Positions 1 to 9,375 of a stretch of 64,000 bases of DNA are shown here, one piece after another. The DNA lies in contig NZ_JRPA02000008.1 in assembly GCF_000765675.1 (NCBI RefSeq), forward strand, positions 41,407 through 105,406. Direction: 5' to 3'. Each line of letters begins with the position of its first letter. Within the stretch, counting starts at the first letter, position 1. The notes beneath the pieces are model-generated. The model was not told the origin of the DNA and did no database searches. It saw only the letters and a list, made by a program, of their open reading frames with translations. Made by a program: the position numbers and the translations under genes. The stretch comes from Helicobacter sp. MIT 05-5294. Its GTDB lineage: Bacteria; Campylobacterota; Campylobacteria; Campylobacterales; Helicobacteraceae.

Positions 1-162
1 CAGTTTTACCTCAAAGTCATCAAGGCATTTTTGATTTTGGGATTTATTGGGTTTGTGATTTTTATGATTATGGTGTTTTTTGTGGGAATGCAGATTTCAG
101 AAGTTTATGGTATGCCGCTGGGACGCGGACTTTATGAAGTATTAGGAGAAATTTTCGATTGA
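1..162 (+). CDS. C-terminal end of a membrane protein (partial)
   Basis: The first frame is open from the window edge to a TGA at 160-162. It encodes the last 53 residues of a protein whose start lies outside. One strongly hydrophobic segment (about residues 9-31, rich in Phe, Ile, Val and Met) is followed by a short hydrophilic tail ending in EIFD, so it is probably an inner-membrane protein. Its stop overlaps the TTG start of the next gene (TTGA), which suggests translational coupling. I do not recognise the family. Confidence 0.6.
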   Translation, partial: QFYLKVIKAFLILGFIGFVIFMIMVFFVGMQISEVYGMPLGRGLYEVLGEIFD

Positions 163-995
163 TAGAAATTGGTGTTTGCAAAGAACTTAGGATTGTGCGT
201 TTTGCCAAAGTAGGCGCGTATTTGCAAAGTGGAAGCGAAGAAGTATTACTGCCCAACAAATATTTGCCAAAAGACGCAAAAATAGAGGATAAACTACAAG
301 TTTTTTTATATACGGATTCCGAAGATCGTCCCATAGCGACGACTTTGACGCCTAAAGCCCAAAGAGGAGAAATCGCCGCGCTAAAAGTAGTGGATAAAAA
401 TAACTTCGGTTGTTTTTTGGATTTAGGAATCGCCAAAGATATTTTTATGCCGACAAACTCTCCGCAAAAATATCCTTTGGGTAGCCAAGCGGTAGTGTTT
501 GTGAGTGTAGATAGAGAGAATCGCTTGATTGCAAAGGAAAATATCAAACCCTATTTGAACAATTTTCAAGAAAAGCTTAGGCATTTTAAGGTTGGTTTTC
601 AAGTCAAGATTCTACCCTTTAGAATCTCTCCTTTAGGATATGAATGTGTAATAAATGGCTTAAATTTGGGGTTGTTGCACAAAAATGAAGTCTTTGGAAA
701 ACTGCCACTTGGTGAGCAGAAAGATGGGTTTATCAAACGCATTTATCCTGATGGTAAATGTGATTTAAGCCTTAAGAATCCTATCCAAAAAACTTCTAGT
801 ATCCAAGAGGGCAAGAAAGTTTTGGAGATTTTGCGCCAAAAGGGCGGGAAGTTGAATCTGCATTATGATAGCGACCCTAAAGAGATAGAATTGGTTTGCG
901 CAATGAGCAAAAAAGCCTTTAAACGCGCCTTAAGTGCTTTGCTTAAAGCCAATAAAATCACCCTGATTCCAAAGGCTGGGATTGAGTTGCTGTAA
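159..995 (+). CDS. CvfB/YitL-like S1 RNA-binding protein
   Basis: A 278-residue cytoplasmic protein with tandem S1-like beta-barrel modules (about residues 5-60, 70-130 and 145-205) and a C-terminal winged-helix-like segment (about 215-278, containing MSKKAFKRAL). This is the arrangement of the CvfB/YitL family of RNA-binding regulators. The TTG start at 159 follows an AGGAGAA ribosome-binding site by about 8 bases and overlaps the upstream stop, so the two genes are probably co-transcribed. The family link comes from overall architecture; target RNAs cannot be inferred. Confidence 0.75.
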   Translation: MIEIGVCKELRIVRFAKVGAYLQSGSEEVLLPNKYLPKDAKIEDKLQVFLYTDSEDRPIATTLTPKAQRGEIAALKVVDKNNFGCFLDLGIAKDIFMPTNSPQKYPLGSQAVVFVSVDRENRLIAKENIKPYLNNFQEKLRHFKVGFQVKILPFRISPLGYECVINGLNLGLLHKNEVFGKLPLGEQKDGFIKRIYPDGKCDLSLKNPIQKTSSIQEGKKVLEILRQKGGKLNLHYDSDPKEIELVCAMSKKAFKRALSALLKANKITLIPKAGIELL

Positions 996-1079
996 AAACA
1001 TTGGAATCTTTAGATTTAATTTTTGCTTTGAGATAAAAACTTAATGAGCCTTTGCGTGGAGATGATAGCCTATTTTCTA

Positions 1080-1988
1080 TCACTCACAAAGCCTAATGTG
1101 CATAATATGATAAGATTTTTTGCTTTTTCCTAGAATCTTCCCCCAACCCAACCTAGCCGTCGTGTTGTCTCCTAAAATAAATTTAAGCTTGTCGCTATCT
1201 TTGACTTTGAGATACAAATCAACACAAAATTCATTGTTTGTTAGAAACATAATACTTTCTCGCAAGTCGTTGTATTTTGGCTTTTTGGGCAAATATTCAA
1301 TGGCTTGCATATATTCAATATCTTGAATCAAGATTGCGATTTTATCCTGATAAGACAAGAATTTATCGCCTAAAATAAAGTTTCTACCAAGAATATGATT
1401 TTTGATTCCTAGAGAATTTTTTTGTGATTTTTGGATTAGAATCCTATGCGGTATATTTTCTATAATACTTAGTTTGTTATGCAGGTTAAAATTACTTTGC
1501 AATACCCTTTCAATGTAGTATTTAGGTCTTCTTAAGCTTAATAGAATCGGGGAGAAAGGAAGATATTTTTTAGCAATTTCTTTGTTGCTAATCCCCAAAA
1601 TTGAAAACAATATCTTAGAAATAGAATCGCTAAAGTCTTTTGTAAATGAGCGCGGATAACCTTTTAGGCTAATGGTTTCAAAAAATATCCATAAAATGTA
1701 ATGGTTGAAAAAATCAAAAAATAATGTCCAACCCTCGTTTCCATCTTCATTTCTGGATAATTTGTCAAGCATATAAGAAGGCAAATGAGAAGAGCTTCCA
1801 TGCAATCCCATAAAATTCACCATTATTTCTACCAAAAATTCTTTATTTTCATTGAAAATCGTGAAGTCTATTTCTTTGTTTGGGTGTTTAAGGCTTTTGT
1901 TGCTTCTTAGGAAAATCTCGTCTTTGTTGTAGATTTTTAAAAGCCTTTTTAAAAGTTTATGAAATGAAGCAGATGAGGCGGGATTCAT
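1080..1988 (-). CDS. tssG: T6SS baseplate protein TssG (ImpH/VasB family)
   Basis: A 302-residue protein, last in the minus-strand T6SS operon. It carries the family's N-terminal signature: a segment like FMGLHGSSSHLP followed by an aromatic FFDFFNHYILWIFF stretch (about residues 58-103). In known systems TssG forms the baseplate wedge with TssE, TssF and TssK. The ATG at 1988 overlaps the tssF stop in an ATGA junction, indicating coupled translation. Its length is slightly short for the family (usually about 300-350 residues). The assignment rests on these motifs plus position after tssF. Confidence 0.88.
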   Translation of the reverse strand: MNPASSASFHKLLKRLLKIYNKDEIFLRSNKSLKHPNKEIDFTIFNENKEFLVEIMVNFMGLHGSSSHLPSYMLDKLSRNEDGNEGWTLFFDFFNHYILWIFFETISLKGYPRSFTKDFSDSISKILFSILGISNKEIAKKYLPFSPILLSLRRPKYYIERVLQSNFNLHNKLSIIENIPHRILIQKSQKNSLGIKNHILGRNFILGDKFLSYQDKIAILIQDIEYMQAIEYLPKKPKYNDLRESIMFLTNNEFCVDLYLKVKDSDKLKFILGDNTTARLGWGKILGKSKKSYHIMHIRLCE

Positions 1989-3724
1989 AGGATTGCTTTT
2001 TTACCAAAAGAAGCGGGATAGTATAGGATTTCGTTTGAATCCAAGCATTTAATCTTGAGTTCGCAAAAAGAATTAATACTTGCAAAAGATGAAAGAAATT
2101 TGGACAGGATAAGCCCTAAGCGATAAACTTCCCCTAGAGAATAAAAGTTGGAATCCTTGATAAAAAAAATCGCCATTGTTCCCTTTTTGATAATCTGCTC
2201 ATCAACCAAATAAGTGCTTTTGCTTTGAATCTTTATAATAGATTCTCTCAAAATTGCATACGCTTCTAGATTTTCCCTATCATCAGCGAAACTATAACTT
2301 TCTAAGACGCTAAAAAACGAAGTTTTATCTAGCATGGTTTGATAGCTAAAAGAAAGAATCGAGACTAGTTTCCAAAGCAAATTACCATCTGTCTTGTAAC
2401 TCCGCATAATACTTGGAATCTTGATGTTTTTTGTAAAAATATCAGGAAGATTGCAAGAGTTAATATCTCCTATCTTCAAGGTAGAGGGCAAGTTTTTGTT
2501 GCAACATAGTGCATCAATCGTGATGGTTTCTATCTGATTTGTTTCAGAGAAAAACGAGATTACTTTGTAGGTTTCTCCTTTGGAATTTCTTTTGTTGGCT
2601 GTAGCATAAAATTCATTTTCACTCTCTTGTAGGAATCTAAATCTTTCAAAGCCATGATAGTTTTTTAGGATTCTTCTTCCTGAATCACTATTGTGCGCCC
2701 TTACCTGCTTAATGCTAAGAATCTCGTAAGAATCGGGCTTGGATCTATCTATAAAGATTCTTTCTCCGTCATTGTTATGCCTGTAAATGATTGGTTCGGC
2801 ACTCTTTTCAAAGACATTGACAATAGGCGTAATACTAGTAGAAAATAGCTCTTTTCTAATAACGCATTCTTCAGGAAAAGGTTTTGTGAATTTAAATTCA
2901 ATAGTAAATCTCTTGCCCATACAATTTTGCAGAATCTCTAAACCCTTAATACAAATGAAATTAAATTTTTCTGGAATGAAAAAATATTCGCGCAAAAGCG
3001 AAAATGCTTCAAATCCTAATTCATTGTAAGACAAACAGCTTTCCTCTGGATTTAATCCCATTCTGCAAATATCATAAATATTCAATCTAAAAATCTCATT
3101 GGTATCCAAAGAAACGACTTTTATCTGATGAAGATAAAGGTGAAAATACATTAATAAGGTGCTAGAGATATAAACATCATCTCCAAGATATAGCATTAAC
3201 TTTTCTAAATGAATCTCTGAAAGATTGATATTTTCTTTGCTCACTTTAAAGCTTAGATTGAGAGTGTGGAATTGCCTTTCGTTGCTTATAGAGGCATTTT
3301 CAATAACAAGCGGATACAAATGCACATCATAGATGGTTTTAAACAGACATTCACATTGATGTGTTGCAGAGGATTTGACATAAGTTCCTTTGGGAATAAA
3401 AGCATAATTGTCTTTGTTGTTTTTATCAAAGCTAAATTCCTGCATACACAAAGAAGGCAAAGGGCTTGTATAGTTTGGAGAAATGATATTAATAAGGGAT
3501 TCCGCAATATAAGGGATATTTTGGTCCATTTCTTGATGAATTTTAGAGGTTAGCACGGCTAAGTTTTCAATCATTCTTTCAACATCAGGATCTTTGCTAT
3601 CATACGCTAAAAAAGGGGCTAATTTTGGGTATTTTTTAATAAACAATTCCCTTGTTTCATGGAGATAAGCGATTTCTTTTTGGTAGTAGAAAAGATTGTC
3701 CTTATTCACTAAAATACCTCGCAA
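1985..3724 (-). CDS. tssF: T6SS baseplate protein TssF (ImpG/VasA family)
   Basis: A 579-residue protein with the family's N-terminal pattern (YYQKEIAYLHETRELFIKKYP, PDVERMIENLA, INIISPNYTSPLPS) in residues 10-100. TssF is the large subunit of the baseplate wedge. The gene lies between tssE and tssG. The ATG at 3724 overlaps tssE by 16 bases; a GTG at 3709 would instead form a TAGTG stop-start junction like the TAATG junctions elsewhere in the operon, so the first five residues are uncertain. No membrane segment is visible, as expected for a cytoplasmic baseplate component. Confidence 0.92.
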   Translation of the reverse strand: MRGILVNKDNLFYYQKEIAYLHETRELFIKKYPKLAPFLAYDSKDPDVERMIENLAVLTSKIHQEMDQNIPYIAESLINIISPNYTSPLPSLCMQEFSFDKNNKDNYAFIPKGTYVKSSATHQCECLFKTIYDVHLYPLVIENASISNERQFHTLNLSFKVSKENINLSEIHLEKLMLYLGDDVYISSTLLMYFHLYLHQIKVVSLDTNEIFRLNIYDICRMGLNPEESCLSYNELGFEAFSLLREYFFIPEKFNFICIKGLEILQNCMGKRFTIEFKFTKPFPEECVIRKELFSTSITPIVNVFEKSAEPIIYRHNNDGERIFIDRSKPDSYEILSIKQVRAHNSDSGRRILKNYHGFERFRFLQESENEFYATANKRNSKGETYKVISFFSETNQIETITIDALCCNKNLPSTLKIGDINSCNLPDIFTKNIKIPSIMRSYKTDGNLLWKLVSILSFSYQTMLDKTSFFSVLESYSFADDRENLEAYAILRESIIKIQSKSTYLVDEQIIKKGTMAIFFIKDSNFYSLGEVYRLGLILSKFLSSFASINSFCELKIKCLDSNEILYYPASFGKKAIL

Positions 3725-4101
3725 TAGCGGTTATTTCTAAAAACAATCTCTATATTAATTTCTTGAAAACTATCGTTATGTAAAATACAGCGCAAAGCAA
3801 ATGTGAGCTGCCAAGGGCTTAGATGATTGTCGCAGCCAATATAGGTTACTTTGACGCGTCGTTCATATTTTTCTATGAGCCTATGGATTTCTCGCGCCAT
3901 TGCAGAACACAACTCACTTGAGTTTAGCCCGAGTTCTGCGAGACTTGACATTCCCAAATCCCTTGTGCTTAGGCAATCATCAAGTTTTGTGTTTAGCAAT
4001 AACCCAATATTGTTTTTTATATCTTTATGTTGGTTCTGATGAAAAGGAACTCCTTGGTATTGATCATCTAACTCGTGAATAACTTTATCTAACAGCGACA
4101 T
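3709..4101 (-). CDS. tssE: T6SS baseplate protein TssE (gp25-like)
   Basis: A 130-residue protein of the GPW/gp25 family, related to the T4 phage baseplate protein gp25. Visible family features are an N-terminal SLLDKVIHEL segment, a central run ending in LLNTKLDDCLSTRDLGMSS, and the C-terminal IEIVFRNNRYCEVF strand. It starts sheath assembly at the baseplate. Its ATG (4101-4099) shares one base with the tssC stop (TAATG), so translation is probably coupled. Length and gene order (tssB-C-E-F-G) are typical. Confidence 0.92.
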   Translation of the reverse strand: MSLLDKVIHELDDQYQGVPFHQNQHKDIKNNIGLLLNTKLDDCLSTRDLGMSSLAELGLNSSELCSAMAREIHRLIEKYERRVKVTYIGCDNHLSPWQLTFALRCILHNDSFQEINIEIVFRNNRYCEVF

Positions 4102-5552
4102 TATTCTTTATCTAGCTTGCCTACGAGCGAGAGTTCAAAATTGCCTCCCATATATTTAAAGTGTGGGCGGACACTTAAGCCAATCTTATACCAACCAGCT
4201 TCACCCGGAATATTCTCTACATTGATTTTAGCACCTCTAAAAGGGCGTCTGCTTCTGACTTCTGCAGGTGGATTCTCTTGGTCTGAAATATATTGTCTTA
4301 CCCATTCATTCAATCCATTTTCTATATCACTTCTTTCTTTCCAACTTCCAATCTCTTCCCTTTGCAAGACTTTTAGATAATGCGCCAATCTTGAAATCAA
4401 GAAAATATAAGGGAGTTGTGTTCCTAAGCGGTAATTTGTTTCCGCCTCTTTGCCTTCAGGCGTGTTGGGAAACACCTTTGGTTTTAGAGCGGAATTTGCA
4501 GAGAAGAAAGCTGCATTGTTGGTATCTCTGCGTAAGGTTAATGTGATAAATCCAGCCTCTGCTAATTCATATTCTCTTCTATCGGTGATTAAGACTTCTG
4601 TTGGAATCTTGGATTGTAAAGTGCCAAAATTTTCGTAAAAGTAAGTGGGTAAATCTCTCACGCTTCCGCCGCTTTTTGGACCAATAATATTACCGCACCA
4701 TCTGTATTTGGCAAAACTTTCTGTCAATCTTGTTGCAAACGCATACGCAGAATTTCCCCATAATAAGTGGTTGTGGGATTGATGGACATCTTCTTTGTAG
4801 TTAAAAGATTTGATAGGATTCTCTTCCGGATCATAGGGCGAGCGCGTTAAGAATCTTGTTACCATAAGCCCTGCATATTTTGAATCCTCATTTTCTCTAA
4901 AGGTTCTCCACCTCGTATATTGCGGACCTTCTAGCAAACTATTTAAATCTTGGATATTTGCAAGTTCTGAATAGTTTTCAAGCCCAAAAAACTTAGGACT
5001 ACAAGAGGTTAAAAAAGGAGCATGGCTCATCGCAGATACACTTGCCATTTTGTTTAGAAATGTCATATCTGGGCTTGATGCACTAAGCTGATAATCGCCA
5101 ATAATCGCACCAACAGGCTCACCTCCAAATTGTCCATATTCAGCAGAGTAAATGTTTTTATAAATCACACTTTGAGTAATATCTGGATTGTTTTCAAAGT
5201 CTTCTAACACCTCTTCTTTGGTAACATTAAAAAGATTAATCTTGATGTTTTCGTTAAAATCCGTTCTTTCAACCAAAAAATGCAATCCGCGCCAAGTGGA
5301 TTCTAGTTTTTGTAATTCTTCATTGTGCAAAATCTCGTCCATTTGCTTTGAAATTACATCATCTATGTGGGCAATCATTTCATCAAGGGCGAATTTATTG
5401 ATTTTGTCTTCAACATTATCACTTTCAATAATCGCAGAAATAAACTCTGCAACCCCGCGTTTAGCGATACTATAACTCTCATCTTCTTGCGAAAACTTAC
5501 TTTCTTTCATAATGTTTTCAATGATTGGCAAGTTCGTTTTTGTTTGCGCCAT
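4101..5552 (-). CDS. tssC: T6SS contractile sheath large subunit TssC (VipB)
   Basis: A 483-residue sheath protein. Recognisable conserved stretches include WRGLHFLVERTDFNENI (about residues 86-102), GAIIGDY, the FLTRSPYDPEENP segment and LWGNSAYAFATRL (residues 220-275), and a C-terminal region with RSRRPFRGAKINVE. With TssB it forms the contractile outer sheath around the Hcp tube. It starts directly after the tssB stop with no spacer, consistent with equimolar production. Campylobacter T6SSs contract without the ClpV recycling ATPase, and no clpV lies in this window. Confidence 0.97.
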   Translation of the reverse strand: MAQTKTNLPIIENIMKESKFSQEDESYSIAKRGVAEFISAIIESDNVEDKINKFALDEMIAHIDDVISKQMDEILHNEELQKLESTWRGLHFLVERTDFNENIKINLFNVTKEEVLEDFENNPDITQSVIYKNIYSAEYGQFGGEPVGAIIGDYQLSASSPDMTFLNKMASVSAMSHAPFLTSCSPKFFGLENYSELANIQDLNSLLEGPQYTRWRTFRENEDSKYAGLMVTRFLTRSPYDPEENPIKSFNYKEDVHQSHNHLLWGNSAYAFATRLTESFAKYRWCGNIIGPKSGGSVRDLPTYFYENFGTLQSKIPTEVLITDRREYELAEAGFITLTLRRDTNNAAFFSANSALKPKVFPNTPEGKEAETNYRLGTQLPYIFLISRLAHYLKVLQREEIGSWKERSDIENGLNEWVRQYISDQENPPAEVRSRRPFRGAKINVENIPGEAGWYKIGLSVRPHFKYMGGNFELSLVGKLDKE

Positions 5553-6044
5553 TTATTGTTCCTCGCTTTCTTCTTGCTTGATTTCTAAGAGTAATTTTTC
5601 TTTAGTATCTTTGTTTTTTAACGCTTCAAGCACGGCTTTTCTGAAATTTGGAATATTCCCCATCGGACCTTTTAAAGCCATTAAAGCTTCTCTTAGCTTA
5701 AGAAGTTTTGCAATCTCTGGAACTTGTTTTGCAATATTATCAGGAGAAAAATCTTTCATACTTGCTATATTTAGATGAATATCCAATTCTTCCGCACCAT
5801 TATTTAGAGTGTTTTTGACATTAAATCTCGCGTTGATATTCAACTTTTCCATCACTTGATTGAAGTTGTTTTTATTAATCTGTAAAATCTCTCTTTCTTC
5901 CAATGGCTGCGCATTATCCGCACCTGTCAAATTAGACATTACCATTAGCTTTAAAGGTAATTCAACCTCTGCATTTTGCCCGTTTGTTTTCGCTTTGTAT
6001 GTGATATTAATGCGCTCTTTTGGAGCATTTGAACCCTCAGACAT
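5553..6044 (-). CDS. tssB: T6SS contractile sheath small subunit TssB (VipA)
   Basis: A 163-residue sheath protein with the family's ERINITYKAKTNG start, the LPLKLMVMSNLTG strand, the PLEEREILQINKNNFNQVM segment and the LLKLREALMALKGPMGN helix. It pairs with TssC in the contractile sheath. A 64-base gap separates it from tssA and holds a minus-strand TATAAT, so tssB and the downstream genes may have their own promoter. The C-terminal tail is rich in Glu and Lys. Confidence 0.97.
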   Translation of the reverse strand: MSEGSNAPKERINITYKAKTNGQNAEVELPLKLMVMSNLTGADNAQPLEEREILQINKNNFNQVMEKLNINARFNVKNTLNNGAEELDIHLNIASMKDFSPDNIAKQVPEIAKLLKLREALMALKGPMGNIPNFRKAVLEALKNKDTKEKLLLEIKQEESEEQ

Positions 6045-6080
6045 AAGACAATCCTAAAATTTAGATTTATTTTCGCTTGA

Positions 6081-6086
6081 ATTATA
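6081..6086 (-). promoter_or_regulatory. Candidate -10 box for tssB and downstream genes
   Basis: A perfect TATAAT reads on the minus strand in the tssA-tssB gap, placing a start site near 6074, about 30 bases before the tssB ATG. No clear -35 box is seen, which is usual in Helicobacter. Confidence 0.45.
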
Positions 6087-6108
6087 GTGAAAAAATAATA
6101 AATGTAAT

Positions 6109-7380
6109 CTAATCTTTCTTTAATTTTTGTTGAATTGACAAATAATATTCTTTCAAATAATCTTTTAATAGCGTGTTTTCCATTTTATCTACAAGATAAG
6201 AATAGATTGCTTTAGCATTTTGATTCATCTGATTTTCTTCAAACAACTGACTCATTTCCATAAATGCGTTTAAATTAGAATACAAAGAATTATCAGAGTT
6301 TTCTTTATTGAGCTGCAAAAGATGCTGTTCTATGCTAAGTTTGGATTGCTTTTTTTTGCTTTTGGGTTGCGTCTCCTTATCAGAATACAAATCCTTAGCG
6401 AAGTATTGCAATGCAGAGTTGCTGCACAGATTTTCCCCATTTTGGAATTTTAAGTTTTTAAGATTTTGAAATTTTTTCAAAAAGGAATTGACTGAGAGTT
6501 TAAATGTCTTGCAAAGATTCTCTTTATGATTCTTTTCTAAAACTTCACAAAAAATTTGTAATCCGTCTATCCAAAAAGGTTGTAGTATTAGGTTTTTAAC
6601 AAAAAACTTGATTTGTTCGGGATAGTTTTCGTTGTCGTTTTTTAACAATCTAATCAAATGAGAATCGGGGTATCTAATGTGCGTTATATTGTTATTATTC
6701 GGGGGCAAACTATGGATTCTTCCCCACATTGCTTCAAAAAACATTGCATAAGCATTGGGATTGTCCAAATCATTTTCTAAAAGCTCTAAGGTAATCTTCT
6801 CGCAAAAGATTCTATATTCTCTATCATCCAAAGAATTTATATTGATTTCTTTGGTATTTGCGTGGTGGGTTTGGTTGGTGATACTTTTGTTTTCTTGATT
6901 GTTTGTTGGAGTGGAAGAAGTATTTTTAAGTTCGGGAAAACTGCATTCTAAAATCGCTCCTAATTCTTTAAAAACAGCGTTAAATTCTTCTGTTTTTGCG
7001 AGATGAAAATCCGATTTATTTACCTCATCGACAAAGTTTTTCATCGCTGCAATGAATCGCTTTTTTTGGTTAGTAATGGCGAATCGCGATTCCTCTAAAT
7101 TTTCTGAATCGCTTTTAAAAATCTTATTTAGAAAAACAAGAAATTCTAAGAGTTGGTTAAAGTATTCTACTTGGTTTAAATGAAGACAAGCAAGTGTAAA
7201 ATAGTTACATATTTTCATATCTAAAGAATGCGAAGTTAGAATCTCTAATGAAGATTGATAAACTAGATTCCATTGGATTTTTTCATGGTTTAATGTCTTG
7301 TATTTAGACATTTCATCTTCTAGTATATTATAAATTTCTAGTTCGTTTGTTTGTTTGTTAAAATGCTCACAAAAAGCCAT
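6109..7380 (-). CDS. tssA: T6SS assembly protein TssA (ImpA N-terminal family)
   Basis: A 423-residue protein. The N-terminal part (about residues 10-75) fits the ImpA_N domain: an acidic N-terminal helix, KIQWNLVYQSSLEILTS, then SLDMKICNYFTLACL. The rest is alpha-helical and highly charged, with an extended C-terminal domain of the kind seen in VasJ-type TssA proteins. TssA primes and caps the growing sheath and tube. It is the first gene of the minus-strand operon. GGAGA lies 7 bases before the ATG at 7380. The C-terminal class is less certain than the family. Confidence 0.82.
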   Translation of the reverse strand: MAFCEHFNKQTNELEIYNILEDEMSKYKTLNHEKIQWNLVYQSSLEILTSHSLDMKICNYFTLACLHLNQVEYFNQLLEFLVFLNKIFKSDSENLEESRFAITNQKKRFIAAMKNFVDEVNKSDFHLAKTEEFNAVFKELGAILECSFPELKNTSSTPTNNQENKSITNQTHHANTKEININSLDDREYRIFCEKITLELLENDLDNPNAYAMFFEAMWGRIHSLPPNNNNITHIRYPDSHLIRLLKNDNENYPEQIKFFVKNLILQPFWIDGLQIFCEVLEKNHKENLCKTFKLSVNSFLKKFQNLKNLKFQNGENLCSNSALQYFAKDLYSDKETQPKSKKKQSKLSIEQHLLQLNKENSDNSLYSNLNAFMEMSQLFEENQMNQNAKAIYSYLVDKMENTLLKDYLKEYYLSIQQKLKKD

Positions 7381-7427
7381 ATTGCCATCTCCAAAACAAG
7401 ATTCTTAAATCAAGGTAGATTTAAGCT

Positions 7428-7446
7428 TATAATTTATCATATTCTA
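7428..7446. promoter_or_regulatory. Divergent promoter region between tssA and tssJ
   Basis: The 125-base spacer holds a plus-strand TATAAT at 7428-7433, suitable for tssJKL (start near 7440), and a minus-strand TAGAAT at 7446-7441, suitable for tssA. The two boxes nearly abut, so expression of the two T6SS operons may be linked. Confidence 0.45.
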
Positions 7447-7505
7447 ACAAAGTTTGTGTTAAATTGCCCACTTTAAAAAATTAAAACCAAATAAAGGGTT
7501 TTTAA

Positions 7506-7952
7506 ATGTCAAAAATAATATTTCCTTTCGTAGTGGCATTGTTATTATCTGCGTGTTCAAGTATGGTAAATGTCAAGGTCAATAATATTGAAGGCTCTAA
7601 TCTAAACAACAGAGAAGATGATGTGCCTCTAACCATTATCGTGTATCAACTCAATGATATTAAGAAGTTTGAATCCGCAAGTGATTTGGATTTAGCCACA
7701 AGAGAAGATGCGATATTGGGCAAAGACAAAATAGATTCTATTAGAATCCAAATAGCCCCCCAAGATGAGGTGATTGCTGTTAAGGTTGATGATGAAGAAG
7801 TGCAATACATAGGGCTTATGGCTTTGTTTGCAAATAGTGCTAAAAAGACAACTAAAGCGTGGGTTAAAACGGAGGACGCTAGTGGTTTTTGGTTCGCAGA
7901 AAAAAGAATAGAATTTGAAATCACAAAGGAAGGCGTTAAAACAAATCGTTGA
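7506..7952 (+). CDS. tssJ: T6SS outer-membrane lipoprotein TssJ
   Basis: A 148-residue protein with a lipoprotein signal: a hydrophobic stretch and an LLSAC lipobox with the lipidated Cys at residue 17. The mature part resembles the small TssJ beta-sandwich, with the typical PLTIIVYQLNDIKKFESAS segment near residues 41-59. TssJ anchors the TssL-TssM membrane complex to the outer membrane. It leads the plus-strand operon and is followed by tssK after 28 bases. Confidence 0.9.
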   Translation: MSKIIFPFVVALLLSACSSMVNVKVNNIEGSNLNNREDDVPLTIIVYQLNDIKKFESASDLDLATREDAILGKDKIDSIRIQIAPQDEVIAVKVDDEEVQYIGLMALFANSAKKTTKAWVKTEDASGFWFAEKRIEFEITKEGVKTNR

Positions 7953-7980
7953 AGTAGCTTAAATATCGGAGCAATAAAAT

Positions 7981-9375
7981 ATGGCTAACAAATTAAAAGT
8001 CGCGTGGTTTGATGGAATGAATGTAAGTTCTGTTCATTTTGAACAGCAAGAAAGATTTATCCAAAGAAGTATAGATTCCAAAACAATAAAAGTTCTTGAT
8101 AATTGGTATGGAATTATTAATCTAGAATTTTCTAGTGCAATGCTTGCTCAAGGCAAAATCGCCCTTACGAGCGTTTCAGGAATCGCGCAAGATGGTAGTA
8201 TCTTTGACGCTCCCGAACAAGATATTTTGCCCGAACCTTTTGAAGTGAGTTACGATTCCTTAGTGGATTCTGTTGTTACGCTAAAGATTCCAACTGGATT
8301 ATCGGCGATTGCGGATCTTGCTTTAAAAAACAATTTGTCAGATTCTAAATACATTAGCACGAGAAGCGTGATTGCTTCAAGAAATTATGATGATGAAAGC
8401 AACGAAGTCCTCAAGCAGTTAAACGAGGATTATAAGACAAATGAGCTATCCCTCACGCAAGAAAAATTCAATGTAACACTCGCGAGTTTAAGGCTGAAAT
8501 TAGGCATTTTTAGAGATTCTGTAACCGATGAGTTTGAAATCCCTATCGCAAGAATCAAAAGCGTGGGAGCTGATAAAAGCATAGAATTAGACTATGAGTT
8601 TATCCCGACTTGTTTAAACATCAATAAGATTCCAATGATTGAATCTTTTTTGAAAGAAACTATCCATTCTATCAAACAGCACAAAATGGTGCTAAACAAC
8701 ATTTTCAAAGGGATTGATCAAACCAAAAACACTTTGGATTTTAGCACTTATTTATCTTTGAATCTTCTTAAAAAATGGTATTTAATGCTTTCTTATCTAG
8801 CCAACAAAGACAAACTCCACCCGGAGTTTTTATATGAAAAACTTATAGAATTTCAAGGAGAATTAGGCTCTTTTAATAGTGAAGATATGTTTTTGGAGTT
8901 TATACCTTATAAACACGAGAGACTTAGCGAAACATTTTTGCCGCTTATGAATAATGTTAGAATCTTGTTTGCTAAAATCACAAGTCCAAAATACACAATG
9001 GCAAGAATCGCAGACAATGGAAATGGATTCTATGATATACTCTTTGATAATGCGGGGATTTTAGAAGAGGGAGAAATCTATCTTGCCATTAACGCAAATG
9101 TCAATCATGAATATCTCTTAAGAAATTTCAAGTCGCAAAGCAAAGTGCATACACAAAGCAAAATCAAAAATATCGTAGCAACCCAACTAAGAGGGCTTAA
9201 TATTGAACAAATCCCTAGCATTCCAACAACGATTCCCTATTTGAATGGATATATTTATTATAAACTAGACAAAAGAGATGAATTATTCTCTAGTTTCAAG
9301 GGCGAAAGCACTCTTAGCATTTATATCACCAACAACATTAAGAATCCAGACATAAAAGTATGGGCGGTGTTTTAA
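7981..9375 (+). CDS. tssK: T6SS baseplate-membrane connector TssK
   Basis: A 464-residue protein with the family's N-terminal VAWFDGMNVSSVHFEQQERF motif, in which residues near 6-25 bind the baseplate shell, followed by the NWYGIINLEF strand. TssK trimers connect the TssEFG wedge to the TssLM membrane complex. The ATG at 7981 follows a GGAGC ribosome-binding site. Its stop overlaps the likely tssL start (TAATG). Confidence 0.94.
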   Translation: MANKLKVAWFDGMNVSSVHFEQQERFIQRSIDSKTIKVLDNWYGIINLEFSSAMLAQGKIALTSVSGIAQDGSIFDAPEQDILPEPFEVSYDSLVDSVVTLKIPTGLSAIADLALKNNLSDSKYISTRSVIASRNYDDESNEVLKQLNEDYKTNELSLTQEKFNVTLASLRLKLGIFRDSVTDEFEIPIARIKSVGADKSIELDYEFIPTCLNINKIPMIESFLKETIHSIKQHKMVLNNIFKGIDQTKNTLDFSTYLSLNLLKKWYLMLSYLANKDKLHPEFLYEKLIEFQGELGSFNSEDMFLEFIPYKHERLSETFLPLMNNVRILFAKITSPKYTMARIADNGNGFYDILFDNAGILEEGEIYLAINANVNHEYLLRNFKSQSKVHTQSKIKNIVATQLRGLNIEQIPSIPTTIPYLNGYIYYKLDKRDELFSSFKGESTLSIYITNNIKNPDIKVWAVF